A stretch of 34,238 nucleotides of DNA, from positions 1-34,238 of the forward strand of contig BQJQ01000008.1 in NCBI GenBank assembly GCA_021604785.1, written 5' to 3'. Origin of the DNA: Phycisphaeraceae bacterium. Its GTDB lineage: Bacteria > Planctomycetota > Phycisphaerae > Phycisphaerales > UBA1924. Of the stretch, positions 15,750-22,685 are shown in pieces. The notes under the pieces are model-generated. The model was not told where the DNA came from, made no database searches, and was given only the letters and a program-made list of their open reading frames with translations. The first letter of the stretch is position 1; every line of letters begins with the position of its first letter. The translations under genes and the position numbers were made by a program.

Positions 15750-15765
15750 CCCGCGGATCCGCGGG
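15750..15765. repeat. Perfect 16-bp palindrome in the DUF1844 leader
   Basis: CCCGCGGATCCGCGGG reads the same on both strands. It lies between the candidate TAGGAT -10 (15774-15779) and the Shine-Dalgarno sequence of the minus-strand gene at 15730. It could be an operator for a dimeric regulator or a 6-bp RNA hairpin with a GATC loop. Confidence 0.5.
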
Positions 15766-15773
15766 TCCGCCCG

Positions 15774-15779
15774 ATCCTA
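15774..15779 (-). promoter_or_regulatory. Putative -10 element (TAGGAT) for the DUF1844 gene
   Basis: TAGGAT on the minus strand gives a leader of about 37 nt holding the palindrome and AAGGAAC before the ATG at 15730. Confidence 0.4.
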
Positions 15780-15823
15780 GCGGCCCCCCACCCGGGGAAG
15801 CCGCGCCGACGAGCACCGATCTG

Positions 15824-17119
15824 ATGCGAACCCCGACGAATCCGCGTGTTCTGGCCCCCGCGTGGGCCCTCGCCCTGACCACGGGCGCCCTGTCGCTAGC
15901 TCTGGCGGCCTCCGGGTGCTCGACGATCGCCGACGAGCTCGGCGGCGAGCCCGAGCGGTCCCGCGTCTCGCCCGGCTCGTTCGCCGGCGGCGCCGACGCA
16001 CCCGCCGTCCCCCGCCCCGATCCCGACGAATCCGGGTTCGACGTGGCCAGCGCGGGCCCGGTGCTCGCCGCCCCGCCGCGGACCAGGCCGCAGACGTACA
16101 CGCTGCGGGCGGACCCGGGCATCCCGGGGTACGCCCCCGCCGCCCCGGTGAGCCAGCCCGAGCTGGTGGACGCGAAGGTGGGCGACATCAACGGGCACCC
16201 GATCTACGCCGGCGCGTTCCTGGCGCCGCTCGAAGCACGCCTGATCGCCGAAGCCGACCGCCTGCCCGCGCGACAGTGGCACATGCTCGCGGACCGGGAG
16301 ATCAAGCGGGCGCTCGACCAGCTCGTCACCGACGAGCTGCTCCGGGCCGAGGCGCTCGCGGGCCTGAACGAGGAGCAGCGACAGGGCCTGCGGGCGTTCC
16401 TCGAGAACGCGCAGCAGGCGTTCGTGTCGGAGAACCGCGGCTCCGAGCGGCTCGCTGAGAAACGGCTGCTCGAGTCCGAGGGGCAGACGCTCGAGGACCG
16501 CAAGCGCGACGAAGAATCGAACACGCTCGTCCGCCTGAATCTGTCGCGGGAGATCGTGCAGCGGGTGCACGTCTCGCGGCGCGACATCGAGCAGCGGTAC
16601 GAGCGGGACTTCGAGCTCTACAACCCGCCGCCGCTGGCGCGGTTCAGGCTCATCCGGGCGTTCACGAGCGAGACGGCGAAGATCGCCGCCATCCGCGATG
16701 CGCTCGCGTCGGGCAAGGCGTTCGCCGAGATCGCGTCGGGCGAGCTCAACTCGTTCCGCCCCGACGAGGGCGGCGTGCAGGAGGTCCGCGTCGAGGGCGA
16801 GTTCGCCGACACGGAGTTCTTCGGGGCCGAGGCGCTCAACGAGTTGGCCAAGACGCTCTCCCCGGGGCAATGGGAGGGGCCGATCGAGTTCGGGTCGCTC
16901 ACGGGGTGGCTGCTGCTTGAGACGATCGAGCAGGAGTCGACGTCGCTGTACGACGCGCAGCTCAAGATCGAGCAGGAGCTGACCATCGAGCGCCGCCAGG
17001 AGGAGCTCGACAAGTACATCAACCGCCTGATCGAGCGGGCCCGCGTGGGGGATCTCGACGAGATCCACGCACGCCTGTACGAGATCGCCGTCGAGCGCTA
17101 CGGCCCGCGCGATCGGTGA
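15824..17119 (+). CDS. Lipoprotein related to parvulin-type peptidyl-prolyl isomerases (SurA/PrsA-like)
   Basis: The protein is 431 residues from ATG 15824; the frame is open further upstream, but the signal sequence starts here. A lipoprotein signal ends in LALAASGC with Cys32 as the expected lipidated residue. A Pro-rich linker follows to about 100. Then comes a helical SurA-N-like part beginning VDAKVGDINGHPIYAGAF (VNGxxI-type motif) and a C-terminal PpiC-like segment (RFRLIRAFTSETAKIAAI, GKAFAEIASGELNSF, LSPGQWEGPIEFGS, GWLLLETIEQES). The parvulin active-site pattern looks diverged, so it may be a chaperone only. YraN overlaps its stop by 4 bp. Confidence 0.78.
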   Translation: MRTPTNPRVLAPAWALALTTGALSLALAASGCSTIADELGGEPERSRVSPGSFAGGADAPAVPRPDPDESGFDVASAGPVLAAPPRTRPQTYTLRADPGIPGYAPAAPVSQPELVDAKVGDINGHPIYAGAFLAPLEARLIAEADRLPARQWHMLADREIKRALDQLVTDELLRAEALAGLNEEQRQGLRAFLENAQQAFVSENRGSERLAEKRLLESEGQTLEDRKRDEESNTLVRLNLSREIVQRVHVSRRDIEQRYERDFELYNPPPLARFRLIRAFTSETAKIAAIRDALASGKAFAEIASGELNSFRPDEGGVQEVRVEGEFADTEFFGAEALNELAKTLSPGQWEGPIEFGSLTGWLLLETIEQESTSLYDAQLKIEQELTIERRQEELDKYINRLIERARVGDLDEIHARLYEIAVERYGPRDR

Positions 17120-17550
17120 GCCCGCTCGCGCGCCTGCTCGCGGCGTTCACACACTCCGGCACCGCCCGCGCCCCCGCGTCCCCGACGGGTCGGCGGGGCG
17201 AGCGGCTCGCCGCGGGGTACCTCAAACGCAAGGGGTACCGCGTGCTGGCGCGGAACCTCGACACCGGCGTGGGCGAGGCGGACCTCGTCTGCGAATCACC
17301 CGACGGGCGCACGCTGGTGGTCGTCGAGGTCAAGGCCCGCGTCGCGTCCGCCGACCCGGGCGAGCGCCGCCCCGAGGCGAGCATCACGTCACGCAAGCAG
17401 CACGCCCTGCGACGCATCGCCCACGCGCTGGCTCGCCGCGACGGGTTCCGCGACCGCCCGATCCGGATCGATGTCGTCGCGGTGGACCTCGACGCCCGCG
17501 GACGCAAGGCGGTGGCGATCCGCCACCACGAGAACGCCGTCGGCGGGTAG
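17116..17550 (+). CDS. yraN: YraN/UPF0102 family nuclease-like protein
   Basis: The 144-residue protein starts at GTG overlapping the previous stop (GTGA). Family signature: GRRGERLAAGYLKRKGYRVLARN, then GEADLV (53-58) and VVVEVKAR (68-75), the Glu/Asp...Glu-X-Lys pattern of restriction-endonuclease-like folds (usually GEIDLI/VEVK). A conserved ITSRKQHALRRIA and RIDVVAVDLD follow. Family members are Holliday-junction-resolvase-like, but the cellular role is not established. The first ~22 residues are an extra Ala/Pro-rich stretch. It converges on the histidine kinase with a 2-bp gap. Confidence 0.9.
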   Translation: MSPLARLLAAFTHSGTARAPASPTGRRGERLAAGYLKRKGYRVLARNLDTGVGEADLVCESPDGRTLVVVEVKARVASADPGERRPEASITSRKQHALRRIAHALARRDGFRDRPIRIDVVAVDLDARGRKAVAIRHHENAVGG

Positions 17551-17552
17551 GG

Positions 17553-19220
17553 TCACACGCTCTTCGCGGGCTCGGGGTCCCCCGCGGGGGCGATGGTCCG
17601 CTCGGATTCGATCTGCTCGCGCCGCTCGGCGCTCTCGCGTTTGAACCGGTCCATGTCGAGCCGCGCGGGCAGGATGACGCTGAACATCGACCCGCGCCCG
17701 ACCTCCGAGACCAGCTGCACCTCGCCCTGCAACACCACGGTCAGCTCGGAGACGATCGCCAGCCCGAGCCCGGTGCCGGCGTGGCGCTTGGTGTGCCCCT
17801 CGTCGAGCTGGTGGAACTTGCCGAAGATGCGTTCCTGTTCCTCTGGCGCGATGCCCGGGCCGTCGTCGATGACCGAGACGCGGACTCGCTCGCCCGACGT
17901 GTCCTCGTTGGACGCGCCGGCCGCGGCGTCGGGCAGCCGCTCGGCCCGCAGCGTGATCTTGCCCCGGCTGCCCTCGCGGGCGGTGAACTTCACGGCGTTG
18001 GACAGCAGGTTGAAGATCACCTGCTGGAACTTCTTCACGTCCGTCTCGATCACCGGCAGCGTCGGCTCGACCTCGAGCTCCACCGAGATGCCCTTGCGGT
18101 GCGCCAGCGGGTAGATCAGCCCGACGAGCCCCTCGCAGACGTCGCGCATCACCATCGGCTCGGGGTGCACCTCGACGCGCCCCGCCTCGATTTTGGCCAT
18201 CTCGAGCAGCGACTCGATCATCTCGAGCAGCGTCCGCCCCGCCGTCACGATGTTGACCAGGTACCGCTCGCGTTTCTTGAGCTTCTCGGGGTCGATCTCG
18301 ACGGGCTCGCCCGCGTTGGCCGTCGCCGTCTCCTGGCGGGCGATCTCGAGCAGCAGCTCGGCGAACCCGATCACCGAGTTCAGCGGCGTCCGCAGCTCGT
18401 GGCTCACGCTCGCGACGAAGTCGCCCTTGAGCTTGGCGGATTGGTACAGCGTGACGTTCGCCTCCGACAGCTCGCTGAGCTTGAGATCCATCGCCGCGTT
18501 GATCGAGCGGAGCCGGTCCTGCCCGCGCTCCAGCTCGGCGAGCATCAGGTTGAACGTCTCGGCCAGCTCCTCGAACTCGTCGCCCGTGCGGATGTCCGCC
18601 CGCGTCGCGAGCGAGCCCTCGCGGACCCGCTCGGCGGCCTGCTTGAGCGTCTCGACCGGGGCGAGGATCAGCCGCGACGCGATCAGCGCAAAGACGATCA
18701 ACGCCACCGCGAGCACGAACGAGCCCGCCGCGATGACAAAGAAGACGTTGATGAGCAGCTGCCACGCCGCGCCTTCCGAACGCCGCTCGACCGTGGTCAG
18801 GGTTATCAGCGAGCCGTCCGCGCCCCGGCGGGCGCGGGCATAGCGGTAGACATGGGCCCCGCCGTCCCACTGGGTCTGCATCCAGTCCGCGCGGGCGTCA
18901 TCGCGGTCCAGTCGGCGGAGGGCCGCGCGGACGAACCGGTCGTCCGCCGCTTCTCGCACCGTCCCCTCTGCGTCGAGCACACGGACCTGGGCCGTCCCGA
19001 ACTGCACCGTGCCGTCGGCTTCTTGCTCGATCGACGCCCAGGCGTCGGCCAACGCTCGGGACTGCTCGAGCTGCCCGGACCCGACGAGCACGTTCATCCG
19101 CACCAGGGGGAGCATGAGCGCGATGACGATGATCAGGGCCGTCGCCGCCCCGAACAGCAGCAAGCTCTTGCTCGCCAGCGGCAGCTCGTGGAACCACTCT
19201 TTCACGTCGGTGCCGCGCAC
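17553..19220 (-). CDS. Membrane sensor histidine kinase (orphan)
   Basis: The 555-residue protein has, in order: TM1 (about 17-40), a periplasmic sensor of about 115 residues, TM2 (about 156-182), HAMP (183-235), a HisKA domain with His274 in SHELRTPLNSVIGF, and a HATPase. The HATPase has N-box QQVIFNLLSNAVKF, G1 IDDGPGIAPEE, F-box IFGKFHQLDEGH and G2 GTGLGLAIV. The loop between the two HisKA helices is about 20 residues longer than usual (LEIARQETATANAGEPVEID). No response regulator lies beside it, so its partner is elsewhere. The start is GTG, 6 nt after TAGACT with no Shine-Dalgarno sequence. It is divergent from miaB. Confidence 0.95.
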   Translation of the reverse strand: MRGTDVKEWFHELPLASKSLLLFGAATALIIVIALMLPLVRMNVLVGSGQLEQSRALADAWASIEQEADGTVQFGTAQVRVLDAEGTVREAADDRFVRAALRRLDRDDARADWMQTQWDGGAHVYRYARARRGADGSLITLTTVERRSEGAAWQLLINVFFVIAAGSFVLAVALIVFALIASRLILAPVETLKQAAERVREGSLATRADIRTGDEFEELAETFNLMLAELERGQDRLRSINAAMDLKLSELSEANVTLYQSAKLKGDFVASVSHELRTPLNSVIGFAELLLEIARQETATANAGEPVEIDPEKLKKRERYLVNIVTAGRTLLEMIESLLEMAKIEAGRVEVHPEPMVMRDVCEGLVGLIYPLAHRKGISVELEVEPTLPVIETDVKKFQQVIFNLLSNAVKFTAREGSRGKITLRAERLPDAAAGASNEDTSGERVRVSVIDDGPGIAPEEQERIFGKFHQLDEGHTKRHAGTGLGLAIVSELTVVLQGEVQLVSEVGRGSMFSVILPARLDMDRFKRESAERREQIESERTIAPAGDPEPAKSV

Positions 19221-19226
19221 GGGGCA

Positions 19227-19232
19227 AGTCTA
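19227..19232 (-). promoter_or_regulatory. Putative -10 element (TAGACT) for the histidine kinase
   Basis: TAGACT on the minus strand ends 6 nt before GTG 19220. No ribosome binding site lies between them, so a leaderless transcript is likely. Confidence 0.45.
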
Positions 19233-19299
19233 CCGACCCGCCCGCGCCCGAACACCCTGAGCCCCAGCACCTTGCACCCACCCGCCGGGGGCGTCGGGC

Positions 19300-19328
19300 T
19301 TGGGCCCCGGCCGATCAACGCGTACACT
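19300..19328 (+). promoter_or_regulatory. Putative promoter for miaB (TTGGGC-17-TACACT)
   Basis: TTGGGC at 19300-19305 and TACACT at 19323-19328 are 17 bp apart. The -10 ends 7 nt before ATG 19336, and no Shine-Dalgarno sequence is seen. This is one of two places in the window where a leaderless-type -10 also has a reasonable -35. Confidence 0.5.
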
Positions 19329-19335
19329 CGGGCCC

Positions 19336-21039
19336 ATGACCGGCCCACGCGTCCATCTCGAGACCTTCGGGTGCCAGATGAACGAGCTCGACTCCGAGCT
19401 CGTCGCCGGCGCCCTCGGGGCGCTGGGGTACCGGTTCGTCCGCGACGCGGGCGAGGCGGACGTGATCCTCTACAACACTTGCTCGGTGCGCGAGCGGGCC
19501 GAGCAGAAGGTCTGGTCTCGCCTGGGGATGCTCAAGGAGACCAAGGCACAGCGCCCGGACCTGGTCGTCGGCGTCCTCGGGTGCATGGCCGAGCGGGACG
19601 GCGCCACGCTGATGGACCGGCACCCGGTCGTCGATGTGATGTGCGGGCCCGCGGAGCTCGACAAGCTGCCCGCGCTGATCGACAACGCGGTGCGGACGCG
19701 CCGGTCGATGCTCGACACCGACCCGGCCCACGCCGCGGGGCGCTCGGCCCGGTCGGTCGCGCTGCAGGGGTCCGCGTCGCGCCGCAGCTCGACGCTCGGC
19801 GCGATCGGAGACTCGCTCGAGATGCTCGACCTGTCGCGGGCCATCTCGCCGATCGACGCGAACGCGCGCAAGAGCGCGTACGTCCGCATCACCCGCGGGT
19901 GCAACAAGTTCTGCACCTACTGCGTGGTGCCGCACACGCGTGGCGCCGAGGTCCACCGCCCACCGGACCACATCGTGGACGAGTGCAAGAGACTCGCCGA
20001 CGCGGGCGTCATCGAGGTCACGCTGCTCGGGCAGACGGTGAACCATTACCGGTTCGAGCATGGGTCAGCCGTGACGATCGACGGCGTCGTCCAGCCTCAG
20101 AAGGGGCGGACCTACAAGGGCTCGCACCACCGAGACGCCTTCGCGGGCGCCCAAACCACGACCTTCGCCGATCTGCTCGCGCGCATCCACGACGAGGTGC
20201 CCGCAATCGAGCGCCTCCGGTTCGTCACCAGCTACCCCCGCGACTTCGGCGACGACGTGCTCGAGGTCATCCGCGATCACCCGCGCCTGTGCCGATACCT
20301 GCACGTGCCCGCCCAGTCCGGGTCCGACCGGATGCTCAAGCTGATGAACCGCGGGTACACCGTGGGCGAGTACTACGAATTCCTCGACCGGGCCCGGGCG
20401 ATCCTGGATCAGCCCGAGATCGGGCGCCCGCTGATGATCTCGGGGGACGTGATCGTCGGGTTCTGCACCGAGACCGACGAGGACTTTGAGCTGACCAAGC
20501 AGATGCTGATCCGCTCGAGGTCCAAGAACCAGTTTATTTTCAAGTACTCACCCAGGCCTGGCACTCACGCGTACGACAAGATCGCCGACGACGTGCCCGA
20601 GAGCGTCAAGCGCGCGCGCAACAACGAGCTGCTCGCGTTGCAGTCGACCATCTCCGACGAGATCGCCCGCGAGCAGATCGGGAGCACCTTCGGCGTGCTC
20701 GTCGAGGGACTCAGCCGGGCCGAGAAGAAGAAGCGCGGCATCGACGTCAAGCCCGGCACGGGCATGGTGGACATCACGATCGGCGGGCGCTCATCGGCGT
20801 TCGGTGGTTCTCAAGGAGCCCCGAGCGTGAGCGGCGGGCCGACCACCACCGCACTCCAACCCGTCGCTCACGCTCAGGGCTCTTCGGTCCAGCTCTCTGG
20901 GCGCACGGATACGGACCTGATCGTCCACTTCGAGGTGCCGACCGCCGGTGGGCGCGCGCCCGACGACTGGATCGGATGCATCGTCCCCGTGCGCATCACC
21001 GAGGCGACCGGGCTCTCGCTCTTCGGCGAGACCGTCTGA
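19336..21039 (+). CDS. miaB: tRNA-2-methylthio-N6-isopentenyladenosine methylthiotransferase, with two insertions
   Basis: The 567-residue protein is longer than typical MiaB (440-510). It adds the methylthio group at A37 of tRNAs. The N-terminal [4Fe-4S] ligands are Cys13 (TFGCQMN), Cys48 (YNTCSV) and Cys82 (LGCMAE). The radical SAM cluster is RGCNKFCTYCVVP (Cys189, 193, 196). QSGSDRMLKLMNRGYT and VGFCTETDEDF are family blocks. The C-terminal TRAM domain includes QLSGRTDTDLIVHFE. One insertion (about 238-276) sits in the radical SAM barrel after LLGQTVNHY. A second (about 485-520) precedes the TRAM strand and is encoded by a palindromic repeat. The start is ATG 7 nt after TACACT. Confidence 0.95.
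   Translation: MTGPRVHLETFGCQMNELDSELVAGALGALGYRFVRDAGEADVILYNTCSVRERAEQKVWSRLGMLKETKAQRPDLVVGVLGCMAERDGATLMDRHPVVDVMCGPAELDKLPALIDNAVRTRRSMLDTDPAHAAGRSARSVALQGSASRRSSTLGAIGDSLEMLDLSRAISPIDANARKSAYVRITRGCNKFCTYCVVPHTRGAEVHRPPDHIVDECKRLADAGVIEVTLLGQTVNHYRFEHGSAVTIDGVVQPQKGRTYKGSHHRDAFAGAQTTTFADLLARIHDEVPAIERLRFVTSYPRDFGDDVLEVIRDHPRLCRYLHVPAQSGSDRMLKLMNRGYTVGEYYEFLDRARAILDQPEIGRPLMISGDVIVGFCTETDEDFELTKQMLIRSRSKNQFIFKYSPRPGTHAYDKIADDVPESVKRARNNELLALQSTISDEIAREQIGSTFGVLVEGLSRAEKKKRGIDVKPGTGMVDITIGGRSSAFGGSQGAPSVSGGPTTTALQPVAHAQGSSVQLSGRTDTDLIVHFEVPTAGGRAPDDWIGCIVPVRITEATGLSLFGETV
20816..20882. repeat. Imperfect 23-bp inverted repeat inside miaB
   Basis: The left arm at 20816-20838 (GAGCCCCGAGCGTGAGC then GGCGGG) matches the reverse complement of the right arm at 20860-20882 at 21 of 23 positions, with a 21-bp loop. 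It keeps the miaB frame and encodes residues 494-516. It looks like a mobile palindromic element (REP/MITE-like) captured in coding sequence. No second copy is seen in the window. Confidence 0.75.
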
Positions 21040-21048
21040 CCACCCCGA

Positions 21049-21273
21049 TCAGTGACCGCCGCGGTGCCCGCGATGCCCGCCGTGGTGGAGCACCGGCGGG
21101 CGGTGGCCGCGATGCCCGTGATGGTGCCCGGCGTGGTGTCGGGGCGGCCCGTGGTACCCGTGACTGCTGTGGTGAACGACCGAGTGCCACCCGCACCCGC
21201 CGAGCATGAACACGGCCCCTGCCAGGATCGCCCCAGCGAGCATCCGCGTTCCGATCTTCTTCGATGTGCGCAT
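21049..21273 (-). CDS. Very small histidine-rich lipoprotein
   Basis: The 74-residue protein starts at ATG 21273, 8 nt after AAGGAG in a GGGAAGGAG context, a strong ribosome binding site. The signal sequence is MRTSKKIGTRMLAGAILAGA, followed by lipobox LGGC with Cys27. The mature part is 48 residues with 17 histidines after the Cys, in clusters such as VHHSSHGYHG, HHAGHHHGHRGH and LHHGGHRGHRGGH. Such tracts bind divalent metals (Zn, Ni, Cu, Co), so a periplasmic or outer-surface metal store or buffer is plausible; no family is recognised. It converges on miaB with a 9-bp gap and is preceded by the glycosylasparaginase 152 bp upstream on the same strand. Confidence 0.8.
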   Translation of the reverse strand: MRTSKKIGTRMLAGAILAGAVFMLGGCGWHSVVHHSSHGYHGPPRHHAGHHHGHRGHRPPVLHHGGHRGHRGGH

Positions 21274-21425
21274 ACCGACAGCTCCTTCCCGGCGTCCGCT
21301 GGGGACCGAGTTATGTGTTTCTCGTGCTTCGGCGTGCCCGGCGGACCAGGCCCGATGCCATTGCACCGCCCGCGGAGGGGCGCCGCTGACAGGAAACCCT
21401 GATCCGACCGCAGCCGCCGGGGAGG

Positions 21426-22544
21426 TCAGCCCCGCTCGTACAGGAACGCGCACGGCTCGCGGCGGGCGCCGGCGTCGGTCGCGACGGCGAAATCTCGCCC
21501 CTCGGTCATCGCTGCGGACCCGTACGCGCCGTCCTTGCGCAGCGCGTACATGATGACGTTGAAGTTCAGGCGCCCGTTCTCGTCCACCAGGCGACGCTGC
21601 CTCTTCGACCGATCGGCGATCTCCTTGAGCACCGCGAGGCACGCCTCGGTGGGCGGCTTGCCGTCGGCCATGTGGCGGACGGCGCTGAACGCGCCGCACG
21701 ACTGGATGACCGCCTCGCCGCGCCCGGTCGCGCCGGCGGACCCGACCTCGTTGTCCACGTACATCCCGGCGCCGATGATGGGCGAGTCGCCCACGCGACC
21801 GGGGATCTTGTAGCTCAGCCCGCTGGTCGTGGTGCAGGCGCTGACGTTGCCCGCGGCGTCCGTCGCGCCGCAGTGGATGGTGCCGTAGGTGTAGGGAATC
21901 GGCTCGCGCGGATCGGCGGCTGCGTGCGCACGCTCGCGGCCGTCGGGCGTCCAGTCCATCTGGCCCTCGTCGAGCCAGTCGTCCTTTGGAGAGCTCGACC
22001 GCTTCCAGCGCAGCCACGCCTCGCGGGCGCGCGGGGTGAGCATGTCGGTGACGTCAAACCCGTTGGCGATCGCGAACCGGCGGGCGCCCTCGCCCACGAT
22101 CAGGACGTGGTCGGTGGTCTGGAGGACCTTGAGCGCGACCTGCGCGGGGTGGAGCATGTCTCGGATCGCCGCGACGGCGCCGGCTTTGTGCGTGGGTCCG
22201 TGCATGACCGAGGAGTCGAGCTCGACGACGCCGTCCTCGTTGGGCAGCCCGCCGAGCCCGACGGACATGTCGTCGGGGTCCGCCTCGACGATGCCGACGC
22301 CCTCGACGACGGCGATCACGGGGTCCACGCCCGCGCGGACGCGGTCGCGCGCCCGCGCGACGGCCTGCACACCGTTCCCCGAGGCGATGGCGCACGGGCC
22401 GCGGTGGTCGTCGCCGGTCTTCGGCGGATCACCCTCCGGCTGCGCTCGGGCGGGGACGTGCGCGCCGGACCAGTCGGTCACGGCTCCCAGCGCGGTCAGC
22501 GAGGCGGCGGCGAGGAACGTCCGGCGGGTCGGGTCTGTCGTCAT
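21426..22544 (-). CDS. Tat-exported glycosylasparaginase-like Ntn hydrolase
   Basis: The protein is 372 residues from ATG 22544; the open frame continues upstream, but the twin-arginine signal starts here (TRRTFLAAASLTALGAV). It belongs to the N-terminal-nucleophile asparaginase family, self-cleaving to expose Thr222 in YGTIHCGATD. The flanking blocks SACTTTSGLSYKIPGRVGDSPIIGAG and VDNEVGSAGATGRGE are closest to aspartylglucosaminidase, which splits GlcNAc from Asn. Glycosylasparaginases usually have Asp before the Thr; here it is Gly, as in isoaspartyl peptidases. Export would place it in the periplasm. A TATACC hexamer ends 6 nt before the ATG. Its upstream neighbour is the G8 protein. Confidence 0.9.
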   Translation of the reverse strand: MTTDPTRRTFLAAASLTALGAVTDWSGAHVPARAQPEGDPPKTGDDHRGPCAIASGNGVQAVARARDRVRAGVDPVIAVVEGVGIVEADPDDMSVGLGGLPNEDGVVELDSSVMHGPTHKAGAVAAIRDMLHPAQVALKVLQTTDHVLIVGEGARRFAIANGFDVTDMLTPRAREAWLRWKRSSSPKDDWLDEGQMDWTPDGRERAHAAADPREPIPYTYGTIHCGATDAAGNVSACTTTSGLSYKIPGRVGDSPIIGAGMYVDNEVGSAGATGRGEAVIQSCGAFSAVRHMADGKPPTEACLAVLKEIADRSKRQRRLVDENGRLNFNVIMYALRKDGAYGSAAMTEGRDFAVATDAGARREPCAFLYERG

Positions 22545-22550
22545 GGTCCC

Positions 22551-22556
22551 GGTATA
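22551..22556 (-). promoter_or_regulatory. Putative -10 element (TATACC) for the glycosylasparaginase
   Basis: TATACC on the minus strand ends 6 nt before ATG 22544, with no Shine-Dalgarno sequence. The last base deviates from consensus. Confidence 0.35.
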
Positions 22557-22600
22557 CCCGGGACGCTGGCGGTTGCCAATCCCGGTGCCGCAGAAGCAAG

Positions 22601-22633
22601 GCGACGCCCCCGCACAGTGCACGGGGGCGTCGC
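22601..22633 (-). terminator. Strong hairpin after the G8 protein gene
   Basis: A perfect 12-bp stem (GCGACGCCCCCG / CGGGGGCGTCGC) with a 9-nt loop lies about 55 nt past the stop of the minus-strand gene ending at 22686. On that strand it is followed by CTTGCTTCTG, moderately T-rich. It is probably an intrinsic terminator that separates this gene from the glycosylasparaginase. Confidence 0.65.
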
Positions 22634-22685
22634 GGCGTATGTCTTCGGGTGTCGCACGCCGGCCGGCGCGTCGGGCCGGGCGGGA

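Noticed and set aside
17781-20489. Very long plus-strand open frame (902 codons) opposite the histidine kinase and into miaB.
   Set aside because: It is the antisense/shifted shadow of two well-supported genes. Its translation is Arg/Leu/Asp-rich low-complexity with no motif, as expected in high-G+C codon shadows.
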